This document shows positions 38,160 to 46,961 of a DNA stretch of 64,000 nt, piece by piece (the stretch's first letter is position 1; the number at the start of each line of letters is the position of its first letter). The notes under the pieces are model-generated. The model searched no databases. It had not been told where the DNA came from and saw only the letters and a program-made list of their open reading frames with translations. The stretch comes from an uncultured Bacteroidales bacterium. GTDB lineage: Bacteria > Bacteroidota > Bacteroidia > Bacteroidales > P3. Where the stretch lies: contig CAMIVE010000004.1 in NCBI GenBank assembly GCA_946401725.1, positions 1 to 64,000 of the forward strand. The letters are read 5' to 3'. Both the position numbers and the translations under genes were made by a program.

Positions 38160-38190
38160 GCCGGAAGACGCCTCCCGGCTTTTTTAAATT
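38160..38190. terminator. Probable bidirectional terminator hairpin
   Basis: GCCGGaAG-ACGC-CTcCCGGC stem followed by TTTTTT on the plus strand; A8 tract on the other side gives a T-run on the minus strand downstream of the four-helix-bundle gene. Confidence 0.55.
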
Positions 38191-38257
38191 TTCCGATTGC
38201 TATCGGTTGTGAGCCGTAGCAAACCGTTTATCATCGACCTTAGAAAATACGGAGCAA

Positions 38258-38740
38258 TCAATTGTCCAACTCACCAAAAGCGCTGTCAAAGTCGCTGTCA
38301 GAGACGGGTTCCTGAAGATACTCTTCGGTCGATGCCGGTGCCTCATATTCCTCACGGGAACGGCGTACACCGCGCTGCAGAGAAATAATCAAGGCTCCAA
38401 TCATGCGCGTCTGTTCCATGAGCAGCTCGCGCGAACGTTCACTGTCTTCATCTGACAGCAAACCAAGACCATGGGCAACGGCGGTGTAGGTGATGCACTC
38501 TCTGATAGCCGTCTTGGCGATCTTGAGATAGTGGTCAAACTGCCCCTTGTTGCGTGACGAACCCTCAGCGATATTGAGCGCAATATCCATAGCCGAATGG
38601 GTGAATGACTGACAAAGCGTACGCTCACATTCGGTCCGCGACTCTTTCAATGTAGAAATCAGCCAACGGGTGTAATCGATCGCCTTACCATAGATTCGCA
38701 GGTCTTCGAAGCGGAAAAAACTGGGTACTTTTTCTTCCAT
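38258..38740 (-). CDS. Four-helix-bundle (S23/bAvd-like) family protein, second copy
   Basis: FRFEDLRIYGKAIDYTRWLI, SFTHSAMDIALNIAEGSSRNKGQFDHYLKIAKTAIRECITYTAVAHGLGLL follow the family pattern. Confidence 0.8.
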   Translation of the reverse strand: MEEKVPSFFRFEDLRIYGKAIDYTRWLISTLKESRTECERTLCQSFTHSAMDIALNIAEGSSRNKGQFDHYLKIAKTAIRECITYTAVAHGLGLLSDEDSERSRELLMEQTRMIGALIISLQRGVRRSREEYEAPASTEEYLQEPVSDSDFDSAFGELDN

Positions 38741-38783
38741 GTGTAATAGTATTGAGGGGAATCCCGAGAGATTCCGGTTAGTA

Positions 38784-40577
38784 TTATTTGAAAAGGCTTT
38801 CTATTTCCGTTTTACACCGTTCCTCTATCACTTTGCGTTTGATCTTCAACGTAGGTGTCATGCAGCCATTGGCTTCGGTCCAAGTATCGTTAATCACCTT
38901 ATAACGTTTGATTTGCTCGGTAGAGCCGAAGAAAACGTTGTACTTGTCGATAACACGCTGGTAACGTTCAAGGGTGCGTTTGTCGTTAACCATCTCCTCC
39001 CGTGTTTCGCAATGGATACCATGGCGTTCCTGCCACTCTTTGAGAAAATCGAAATCAGGCAGCACCAATGCGGCGGCGAACTTCTGATTCTCGCCGACCA
39101 CCATCATATCCAAAACGAAAGGAGACTCTTTGAATTTCTCTTCCAGTACCTCCGGATTGACATATTTGCCCATCGAGGTTTTGAACATCGTCTTTGTACG
39201 TCCGGTGATACGCAACTGACCCTCGGGTTCAAAAGCACCCGTGTCACCTGTATGCAGCCAACCATCGGCATCAATCACTTCGGCAGTAAGTTCCGGAGAC
39301 TTGTAGTAGCCCAGCATCACATTGCTTCCACGGCAGACGATCTCCCTGGTTTCGGGAAGCACTTTCACTTCGATGCCAGGCAACGGCAAACCCGCCGTTC
39401 CCAGTTTACGGCCGTGGGGAAGTGCAGAACTGACAGCGATGACAGGCGAGGTCTCCGTCAGGCCGTAGCCTTCGTAGATATCCATACCGATGCAGGTGAA
39501 GAACTTTGCAAGACGGGGCTGGATGGCGGAGCCACCCGAGACAAACATCTCCAGACAGCCGCCAAAATTGTCACGTATCTTACCGTATACCAGTTTATCA
39601 TAAAGCTTACGACGGCAATTGTACCAAAAAGTGGTTCCGTCCAGGTCGTAAGCCATTGCATGATCCAAGGCTTTAAAAAACAATTTCTTCTTGAATCCTG
39701 TGAGTTTCTGTCCACTACGGAAAATGCCATCATACATTTTCTCGATAAAACGCGGGACAGCCGTCATCATGTACGGTTTGGCATATTTCAGGTTGTCGAC
39801 CACCTTGGCAATACTCTCCGCATAATAGATCTCATAGCCCATAAACTGATAGAGATAGTTCATCATGCGTTCATAGATATGGCAAAGCGGAAGAAAACTC
39901 ATGGCTCTTGTAAAGTAGGGCTTGGGGGTCATCTTGACACCGTTGACACATGTAAGGATATTCTCATGACAGAGCATCACCCCTTTAGGGAACCCAGTGG
40001 TGCCGCTTGTGTATATCATGGTAGCCACATCACGGGGCTTGATCGCATCACGCAACTGACGCACCGAATCAGGGGCAGGATGAGCTTTCCCTGTTTCTAT
40101 CAACTCGTTGAGCGTACCCCCCTGCAGAGAGAGCGTGGATAGCGTTTCGTGAAGCGTATCGGAGGCTTTGAAGGAGTAAATGCCCTTGACGAGTGGCAAC
40201 GAGGGGACGATATCCTTGATTTTGCGCAGCAAGTCGATATTTTCCAGGAAGACAAGCTTCACTTCGGCGTTTTCAAGGATGAAGTGATAATCATCAGCAC
40301 TGATGGTTGGATAGATCGGCACTAACACACAGCCAATCTGCTGGACGGCCATATCCAGATAATTCCATTCAGGACAGTTGGAGGAGATCACCGCCACTTT
40401 GTCCTCACGCTGAAGACCCAATTCCAGCAAGGCGAAACTCAGATTATTGACCACTTCAATGTATTCGTCGATGAAAATGCTTCGCCATTCACCGTCATAC
40501 TTGGCAACAAACACCGCGCGGTCGGGCTGCGTCTGTTTGCGATACTCAAGCAAATCAAAAAGTCGCGTGACTTCCAT
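38784..40577 (-). CDS. AMP-binding long-chain acyl-CoA synthetase
   Basis: MIYTSGTTGFPKGVMLCHENIL, YEGYGLTETSPVIAV, WLHTGDTGAFEPEGQLRITGRTKTMFKTSMGKYV. Confidence 0.94.
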   Translation of the reverse strand: MEVTRLFDLLEYRKQTQPDRAVFVAKYDGEWRSIFIDEYIEVVNNLSFALLELGLQREDKVAVISSNCPEWNYLDMAVQQIGCVLVPIYPTISADDYHFILENAEVKLVFLENIDLLRKIKDIVPSLPLVKGIYSFKASDTLHETLSTLSLQGGTLNELIETGKAHPAPDSVRQLRDAIKPRDVATMIYTSGTTGFPKGVMLCHENILTCVNGVKMTPKPYFTRAMSFLPLCHIYERMMNYLYQFMGYEIYYAESIAKVVDNLKYAKPYMMTAVPRFIEKMYDGIFRSGQKLTGFKKKLFFKALDHAMAYDLDGTTFWYNCRRKLYDKLVYGKIRDNFGGCLEMFVSGGSAIQPRLAKFFTCIGMDIYEGYGLTETSPVIAVSSALPHGRKLGTAGLPLPGIEVKVLPETREIVCRGSNVMLGYYKSPELTAEVIDADGWLHTGDTGAFEPEGQLRITGRTKTMFKTSMGKYVNPEVLEEKFKESPFVLDMMVVGENQKFAAALVLPDFDFLKEWQERHGIHCETREEMVNDKRTLERYQRVIDKYNVFFGSTEQIKRYKVINDTWTEANGCMTPTLKIKRKVIEERCKTEIESLFK

Positions 40578-40624
40578 AAAGATACTTTTTCAAAAACAAG
40601 AATGGTTTGGAATCACTTCATGCC

Positions 40625-41605
40625 TTAAATCTGGGCGAAATGCTTCATAAATTGGGTTCGGAAGAAGAGCGATGCCTGCTCGTTGACCTTCACTGCAAGT
40701 TGTCCGCGGAACTGGTCAATGGATTCGAAACCCTTCTGTTCCATCCATTTTACCAGACCATCGTTCAGTGTCCGCATATAGTCGACACCGTTCTTGTAGA
40801 GGCACGAGACCACCTGCACCGTACCGGCACCTGCCAACAGCATCTTGACCACATCGTCGGCCGTATGGACTCCCGTTGAAGCGGAAATGTCGCAACGGAG
40901 CTTCTTGCTCAAGATGGCCACCCAACGCAACGTATTGTATAGTTCTTCGGGGGTGGACAGCGACGGAGCATGCTGAAGCTGCATGGTGTTGACATCAATA
41001 TCGACATTCAGCGGCTTGTTGAACAGCGTGATGCCGTTGATGCCCATCCATGAAAGACGCTGCATGAAGTTGGCCATATCAGTAAAGTTCTGGCTTACCT
41101 TGACAGAGACAGGAATAGAGACCGATTTGCGCAACGTGTTGATAATGTCGGAGAAGAGACGGTCGACATCCTCACACGAAAGATTTGTTTCGTAGGGCAG
41201 GATCGCCATGTTCAACTCCAATGCATCACATCCGGCCTCCTGGAACCGCTGGGTGTAAGTCATCCAGTTCTCGAACGAGTAGCAGTTAATGCTCCCGATA
41301 ACAGGGATATGCAGTTGATTCTTGGCTTCCTTGATAAGGTCGAAATGCTTGCCCAGCGAATCGTCAGCCACATGGGCGGCAATATACTCATAGCTCATAC
41401 CGTAATTGTCGGTAGGAGCCATCACGCTCAAATTGCGCTTGATGTCATAGATTATCTGTTCTTCGAAGACTGATTTGATGATCACGGCACCGGCTCCTGC
41501 GGCCTCCAGCTTCTTCAAATGTTCAATATCGCTGGTCAATCCGCAACTTCCCGCGATAATGGGACTCTCAATATCCAGTCCCAAATATTTGGTATGTGTA
41601 TTCAT
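40625..41605 (-). CDS. Dihydroorotate dehydrogenase-like protein
   Basis: YLGLDIESPIIAGSCGLT, AGAGAVIIKSVFEEQI, CDALELNMAILP, VSVKVSQNFTDM, GVHTADDVVKMLLAGAGTVQVVSCLY. Confidence 0.88.
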   Translation of the reverse strand: MNTHTKYLGLDIESPIIAGSCGLTSDIEHLKKLEAAGAGAVIIKSVFEEQIIYDIKRNLSVMAPTDNYGMSYEYIAAHVADDSLGKHFDLIKEAKNQLHIPVIGSINCYSFENWMTYTQRFQEAGCDALELNMAILPYETNLSCEDVDRLFSDIINTLRKSVSIPVSVKVSQNFTDMANFMQRLSWMGINGITLFNKPLNVDIDVNTMQLQHAPSLSTPEELYNTLRWVAILSKKLRCDISASTGVHTADDVVKMLLAGAGTVQVVSCLYKNGVDYMRTLNDGLVKWMEQKGFESIDQFRGQLAVKVNEQASLFFRTQFMKHFAQI

Positions 41606-41629
41606 AATCAGAACTTATTTAATAAAGTG

Positions 41630-41637
41630 CAAAAATA
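41630..41637 (-). promoter_or_regulatory. Bacteroidota -7 box TATTTTTG upstream of the DHOD-like gene
   Basis: Minus-strand TAnnTTTG 25-32 bp upstream of the start at 41605. Confidence 0.55.
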
Positions 41638-41794
41638 AACATTTTTTACGAAAAAATATTTTTTTTTGTTAAAAAAAATCAAAAAAAATCATATTTTGCT
41701 AATATACAGAAATTTAAACACTATCTATTTTTCACAACCATCATCAAAAGGAAAAGAAAAGAAAAATATTTTCTTGCATAAGAAAAAAAATAAC

Positions 41795-41802
41795 TAATTT
41801 TG
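41795..41802 (+). promoter_or_regulatory. Bacteroidota -7 box TAATTTTG with TTG 18 bp upstream
   Basis: TTG at 41774-41776, 18-nt spacer, TAATTTTG at 41795-41802; gene starts at 41848. Confidence 0.65.
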
Positions 41803-41847
41803 CAAACTCAAAAATTAGGAAAAAAATAAAAAAAATCACATACAAAA

Positions 41848-42555
41848 ATGGAAAAAAACGTTGAAGAACAGAGCACTGAAAACATCAGTTTCATTTCTAA
41901 AAGCGAACAATTTATCGAAAAATACAAAAATTGGCTCATCGGTGGTGTCATCGTTATTGTGGTGATTATTTTGGGCATCTTCGGCGTCAAGAAGTTCATC
42001 TCCGAACCGCGTAAAGCCAAAGCCAACACCGAGGCCTATCCTGCTGAGTTTTATTTCACCGAGGCATCTGAAGCCGAAGCCATGGGCGACTACCGCCGTG
42101 CACTTTACGGTGACTCGACCAGCAACGACAAATACAGCATCGGTCTGCTGGCCATCATCGACAAATACGGCTCCACTCCCACCGGAAACCGCGCCAAATA
42201 CGAGGCTGGCATCTGCTTCCTCCATCTTGGCGAATACAAAGAAGCGCTGAAATACCTTGACAAATACAACGGAAAGGACCAGTTAACCCCTGTTTTGGAC
42301 GAAATGATGAAAGGCGATGCCGAAGTGGAGCAAGGAAACAATGACGCAGCCATCAAACATTACAACAAGGCTGCCTCGATGGACGACAACCCCATCACCG
42401 CTCCTTTCGCCTATTTCAAGGCTGGCATGGTCTATCTGATGAACAACGACAAAGCCAAAGCACTGGAGAACTTCAACAAAGTCAAATCCGACTATCCGGA
42501 ATCGCCGCTCTCCATGCAGATGGACGGTTTCATCACCTATACCGAGAACATCTGA
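41848..42555 (+). CDS. Membrane-anchored tetratricopeptide repeat protein
   Basis: TM NWLIGGVIVIVVIILGIFGVKKFI followed by TPR-like repeats (AGICFLHLGEYKEALKYLDKY, AYFKAGMVYLMNNDKAKALENFNKV). Confidence 0.85.
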   Translation: MEKNVEEQSTENISFISKSEQFIEKYKNWLIGGVIVIVVIILGIFGVKKFISEPRKAKANTEAYPAEFYFTEASEAEAMGDYRRALYGDSTSNDKYSIGLLAIIDKYGSTPTGNRAKYEAGICFLHLGEYKEALKYLDKYNGKDQLTPVLDEMMKGDAEVEQGNNDAAIKHYNKAASMDDNPITAPFAYFKAGMVYLMNNDKAKALENFNKVKSDYPESPLSMQMDGFITYTENI

Positions 42556-42580
42556 ATCCTGTAGACTCAGGCACTATACA

Positions 42581-42606
42581 AGCCTCGCACAAGCGAGGCT
42601 TTTTTT
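42581..42606 (+). terminator. Intrinsic terminator of the TPR gene
   Basis: Perfect 8-bp stem AGCCTCGC-ACAA-GCGAGGCT followed directly by TTTTTT. Confidence 0.9.
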
Positions 42607-42627
42607 GTCCCAAAAGCACCATTCACC

Positions 42628-44868
42628 ATGAAAAAAAACTTATTCTGGGTTCTCTGTCTGCTCTTAGTCAAGGCCTCCCCTTTTTGCCACGCGCAGACCT
42701 ATCCTTTCCAGGATACCACGCTGTCTGTTGCGCAACGGGTGGAGGATCTTATTGCACGACTGACCCTCGACGAGAAGATCGCTTTCCTCGAGCACCAGAA
42801 CCCGGCAGTGGAACGTCTCGGCATCAAGCCCTACAGCTGGTGGAACGAAGCGCTGCACGGCATCGCACGCAACGGCATCGCCACGGTTTATCCGATGCCT
42901 ATTGCACTCGCTGCCACATTCGACCCCGGATTGGTTGAGGAGGTATACAGCTACATCGCCGACGAAGGGGTGCGTAAACACCGCGAATCGCAAATTGCAG
43001 GCGAGTATGGCGACAATACAGGCATCACCTTCTTCACTCCCAACATCAACATCTTCCGTGACCCCCGATGGGGACGCGGCATGGAGACCTTCGGCGAGGA
43101 CCCCTACCTTACGGCGCAGATGGGTCTGGCCGCCGTCAAAGGGTTGCAAGGCACGGGCACACAGCTACGAACCCAGGCAGGTCCCCACTGGGTCATTCCC
43201 GACACCACGACACGAAACACCCCCTACCTCGTTTCCGCTGCATGCCTCAAGCACCTGGCTGTCCACAGCGGACCCGAAGGGCTGCGCCACCAGTTCAACG
43301 CCACCATCTCCAATCGCGATCTATGGACGACCTATCTTCCTGCCTTTGAATACATCATCAAGCACAGCGACGTCCAGCAGGTCATGTGTGCCTACAACCG
43401 CCTCAACGGCGAACCCTGCTGCACCAACCACCACCTGCTGGTCGACATCCTGCGCAACCGCTGGCACTACGACGGCATCCTCGTCACCGACTGCTGGGCA
43501 CTCAACGACTGCTGGGAACCCGACACCGTCATCCCACGCCATCGCACCCACCCCACCGCAACGGCAACGGCAGCGGCAGCCTTCGGATCGGAAGTCGACC
43601 TGGAATGCGGTTCCGGATTGGCAGCGCTCAAGACGGCCGTCGACAGCGGATACATCAGCGAGCAACAGATTGACACCCACCTGCGCCGCGTACTGCGCAC
43701 TCGCCTCCGCATCCGCCCTGAATGGTTCTCTGAATACAACCACGGGCACCCCGGGCTGTACAAAGACCCTGCCAGAGTGGCAAAAGCGTCCTTGGTTCTG
43801 CTGAAAAACAACGGCATCCTGCCTTTGGAAGATCCGAAAAAGATGAAGCAAATCGCCGTCATCGGACCCAACGCGGCCGATTCGGCAATGGCATTGGGCA
43901 ACTACAACGGTACACCGCCTTATCAGAAAACCATCCTTAAAGCCTTTCATGAAGAAATAAGAAACCGCATGTTTTATTCATCGACTTATGGCGCGAGATT
44001 TGCATCTGTCTATTTTGACACCGCCTGCCATTTGGCCGACAAAGAATACCAACTTCCACGAGAATTCTGGAGACAGATAGAAAAAAGCGACGTCGTCATA
44101 TTCTGCGGAGGACTCTCCCCTGCCTTGGAAGGCGAGGAACTGCAGGTCAACCTGCCGGGCTTCTACAAAGGCGATCGCACTTCCATCGAACTGCCCTCAC
44201 CGCAGCGCGACATCATCAAAGCAATCAAGAAACGGACCGGAAAACCCATTGTCCTTGTCCTCTGCACCGGCAGTGCCATCGGTCTTGAAGAAGTTGTCGA
44301 CGATGTCGACGCTATCCTTGTGGCCTGGTATGGCGGACAGGATATGGGCAACGCTGTGGTTGATGCCCTGAATGGTTATACCGACGGTTTTGGACGGCTC
44401 CCCGTGACATTCTACAAATCGACCCGTCAACTGCCCGATTTCGACAGCTACGACATGCAGGGACGCACCTACCGCTATATGACTGAAGAGCCGCTGTTCC
44501 CCTTCGGATTCGGGCTTTCGTATAACCAGTTCCACTACGACAGCGTCACTTTCGACCGCACCAGCCTGACGGTGCGAGGCACCTTGACACTAGACATTGA
44601 AAACGACCGCAGAGGCGGCAGCGAAGTAATCCAAGTATACCTTGACGGCGACGGCATAACGTCACCGCGTCGACAACTTGTGGCTCTACAGAAAGTCTAT
44701 GTCGACGCCATCACCGGAAATCGCAACCCCATTCATTTCGAAATACCCATCGACCCCTTCTGGCTACGCCGATACAACGAGCAGACAGATGAGATGGAGT
44801 TGCCCCCTGCCGGCACCCCGATGAAGCTTCACATCATGAACGGTCCCGAGATAGAATTCGTCTGGTAA
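42628..44868 (+). CDS. Glycoside hydrolase family 3 (beta-xylosidase/glucosidase type)
   Basis: Signal peptide; GIKPYSWWNEALHGIARNGIATVYPMPIALAATFD, FFTPNINIFRDPRWGRGMETFGEDPYL, GILVTDCWAL, LKNNGILPL, YMTEEPLFPFGFGLSY. Confidence 0.93.
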   Translation: MKKNLFWVLCLLLVKASPFCHAQTYPFQDTTLSVAQRVEDLIARLTLDEKIAFLEHQNPAVERLGIKPYSWWNEALHGIARNGIATVYPMPIALAATFDPGLVEEVYSYIADEGVRKHRESQIAGEYGDNTGITFFTPNINIFRDPRWGRGMETFGEDPYLTAQMGLAAVKGLQGTGTQLRTQAGPHWVIPDTTTRNTPYLVSAACLKHLAVHSGPEGLRHQFNATISNRDLWTTYLPAFEYIIKHSDVQQVMCAYNRLNGEPCCTNHHLLVDILRNRWHYDGILVTDCWALNDCWEPDTVIPRHRTHPTATATAAAAFGSEVDLECGSGLAALKTAVDSGYISEQQIDTHLRRVLRTRLRIRPEWFSEYNHGHPGLYKDPARVAKASLVLLKNNGILPLEDPKKMKQIAVIGPNAADSAMALGNYNGTPPYQKTILKAFHEEIRNRMFYSSTYGARFASVYFDTACHLADKEYQLPREFWRQIEKSDVVIFCGGLSPALEGEELQVNLPGFYKGDRTSIELPSPQRDIIKAIKKRTGKPIVLVLCTGSAIGLEEVVDDVDAILVAWYGGQDMGNAVVDALNGYTDGFGRLPVTFYKSTRQLPDFDSYDMQGRTYRYMTEEPLFPFGFGLSYNQFHYDSVTFDRTSLTVRGTLTLDIENDRRGGSEVIQVYLDGDGITSPRRQLVALQKVYVDAITGNRNPIHFEIPIDPFWLRRYNEQTDEMELPPAGTPMKLHIMNGPEIEFVW

Positions 44869-44882
44869 AAAGTCTAATAAAA

Positions 44883-44911
44883 AAAAGGAGTCTGCAAAAC
44901 AGACTCCTTTT
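44883..44911. terminator. Bidirectional terminator between convergent genes
   Basis: Perfect 12-bp stem AAAAGGAGTCTG-CAAAA-CAGACTCCTTTT between GH3 (+) and the porin-like gene (-). Confidence 0.9.
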
Positions 44912-44941
44912 ATTATGTCATAGTTAATTTTAAACAGTTTC

Positions 44942-45679
44942 TTAGAAATGGAAACCGATACGGAGCGAGAGGAGACCGATGCTGCGGGTCTGCGTTTTGG
45001 TATCGGAAGCGTCCTCCAGTTGAAGAGCCACCGGCAGTTCTGTAGCGCTGGTGTACTTGATGGCGTGTTTGCCATAGCCGCTGTAATGCAGACTGGCGCT
45101 GACATGCTGGCCGAAATAGGAACCCAGACCAATCTGCCAAGCAACGTTGACCGTCGACTGATAACGCAGTTTGAAATCACCGCAGGCAGGAGTGGTACCC
45201 GACTCGTTGGTAATCATCAGGAAATCGGGGCCGATGCCAAATTCACCAAACGGGGTGAAGATGTCGGTCAACTGATAGCGATAGTTCACACCCACATAAA
45301 TCGGGATATTGAAATAGTTGGGAGCACTACCGTCGTTGGCGTCCATGAAACGGTCGCGCATGTCGCTCTTCGAACGGTTCCATTGGAAATCGGCATGGAT
45401 ATAAGGAGAGACCTCACCAAATCCCACATCGAAACGATAGGACACACGGTAGCCGAGGCCCACACCGACGCCGGCATTTTTACCCACGTTGAAACGTGTC
45501 ATAGGAACCAAATCACCTGCACCATTGGCGACAACATCATCGTTGAACTGCGCCATGGCAGCGTTAAAGTTCAAAAAGATGGACTGTTCCAGATGCGTCA
45601 ACTGCGCATTGGCTCCAAATCCAGCAAAAGTAAACAGTGCAACGAAGCACAAAGCTTTGATTGTATTATTCTTACGCAT
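44942..45679 (-). CDS. Outer-membrane beta-barrel protein
   Basis: Signal peptide ending GFGANAQ; barrel-like Gly/aromatic alternation; terminal LLSLRIGFHF. Confidence 0.75.
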   Translation of the reverse strand: MRKNNTIKALCFVALFTFAGFGANAQLTHLEQSIFLNFNAAMAQFNDDVVANGAGDLVPMTRFNVGKNAGVGVGLGYRVSYRFDVGFGEVSPYIHADFQWNRSKSDMRDRFMDANDGSAPNYFNIPIYVGVNYRYQLTDIFTPFGEFGIGPDFLMITNESGTTPACGDFKLRYQSTVNVAWQIGLGSYFGQHVSASLHYSGYGKHAIKYTSATELPVALQLEDASDTKTQTRSIGLLSLRIGFHF

Positions 45680-45703
45680 ATCTAATTGATTTTATTCTGG
45701 TGG

Positions 45704-45711
45704 CAAAGATA
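45704..45711 (-). promoter_or_regulatory. Bacteroidota -7 box TATCTTTG for the OMP gene
   Basis: Minus-strand TAnnTTTG 25-32 bp upstream of 45679. Confidence 0.6.
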
Positions 45712-45773
45712 CTACATTTTTTCCGTTCAAGGTCAAAAAATCAGTTTTTTTTTGACAATCCGACAAAGTTATG

Positions 45774-45781
45774 TATTTTTG
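45774..45781 (+). promoter_or_regulatory. Bacteroidota -7 box TATTTTTG for the gene at 45818
   Basis: TAnnTTTG 37-44 bp upstream of the TTG start. Confidence 0.6.
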
Positions 45782-45817
45782 CAGTTTGCAAACATTTATT
45801 AAAATTAGGAAATAACA

Positions 45818-46930
45818 TTGAAAACAAAATTTTTAACCCGCAGTCTGACACTCGTTGCCCTATTCCTTTTCTCCAGTCAGGCATTCTCGCAGGTGGTATT
45901 GTCGCCTGTATTCAACCAATTACGGCTTGAAGCACGTGCTGATTTCGACTATATGCACAACCGCGAATCCATCGGCACGCTCGGAACGGAAAGCGACCCT
46001 TATGGTTTCCATGGCAAGTACTTCAATCTGGTGATTGGCGGCAACCTCTCCGACAAGTTCAGCTACTTCTTCCGTCAACGTATCATCGCCAACCCCGGCA
46101 GCTCGTCGCTGTTTGACAACACCGACTTCCTGTACCTGAACTATACGCCCAACAAAAACTGGATGTTCCGTCTGGGTAAGGACGCCCTCGCTGTGGGTGG
46201 TTTCGAATACGATGCAGCTCCCATCGACGTGCTCTTCAGCACCCACTACTGGGATTATTTCTACTGCTTCCAGCTGGCGGTGTCGGCAGCCTTCAAAAGC
46301 GACGACGGCAACCAGATGCTGTTAGCGCAGGTGGCCAACTCACCCTATGTCCATTATAACGGAGAGCCCTGGAATAGCGGACACCTCTCCTACAACCTGT
46401 TCTGGTCGGGTACTTTCGGTCATTTCAAGACCCTCTACTCCGCCAACCTCTTCGAGCGCGACGACAATGGATTGATGGGTTATATCGCATTGGGTCACAA
46501 ACTGCTGTACGACCGTTGGGACATCTACCTCGACCTTATCCACCACTCGCTCGAGAGTGACGACTGGGGCAAGAACTTTGCCGTGGTGAGCTGCATGAAC
46601 TTCTTGGTCACCGACGATGTGAACATCTTCATCAAGGGAGCCTACGAGCAGAACCATTCCGAGAAAGACTTCCTCAATTTCAGCGCCATGGGCACCAGCA
46701 TAGACTGTCTCATGGAAGCCGGAACCAGCCAAGTCACCTATGGCATCGGATTTGAATACAAACCCGCCTTCTGCAAGGATGTACGCCTGCACGGTTTTGT
46801 CGCCAAACGCGACATCTATGCCGAGGACATCAACGGGAATGAACTCGGCAATGTCCACTCCCTCAACGTCAATATCGGCATCACCTGGCACATGAACATC
46901 CACCGCATGTTCAAAGAACGCGGATTGTAA
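45818..46930 (+). CDS. Porin-like outer-membrane protein (apparent TTG start)
   Basis: Signal peptide MKTKFLTRSLTLVALFLFSSQAFSQ; beta-barrel-like sequence DKFSYFFRQRIIANPG...NWMFRLGKDAL; no in-frame ATG precedes the signal peptide. Confidence 0.75.
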   Translation: MKTKFLTRSLTLVALFLFSSQAFSQVVLSPVFNQLRLEARADFDYMHNRESIGTLGTESDPYGFHGKYFNLVIGGNLSDKFSYFFRQRIIANPGSSSLFDNTDFLYLNYTPNKNWMFRLGKDALAVGGFEYDAAPIDVLFSTHYWDYFYCFQLAVSAAFKSDDGNQMLLAQVANSPYVHYNGEPWNSGHLSYNLFWSGTFGHFKTLYSANLFERDDNGLMGYIALGHKLLYDRWDIYLDLIHHSLESDDWGKNFAVVSCMNFLVTDDVNIFIKGAYEQNHSEKDFLNFSAMGTSIDCLMEAGTSQVTYGIGFEYKPAFCKDVRLHGFVAKRDIYAEDINGNELGNVHSLNVNIGITWHMNIHRMFKERGL

Positions 46931-46961
46931 AACGACTTTTCACTTCATATCTAATAGCATT

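Noticed and set aside
38739-40142. 467-aa plus-strand ORF
   Set aside because: Antisense to the AMP-binding synthetase, whose motifs are unambiguous.
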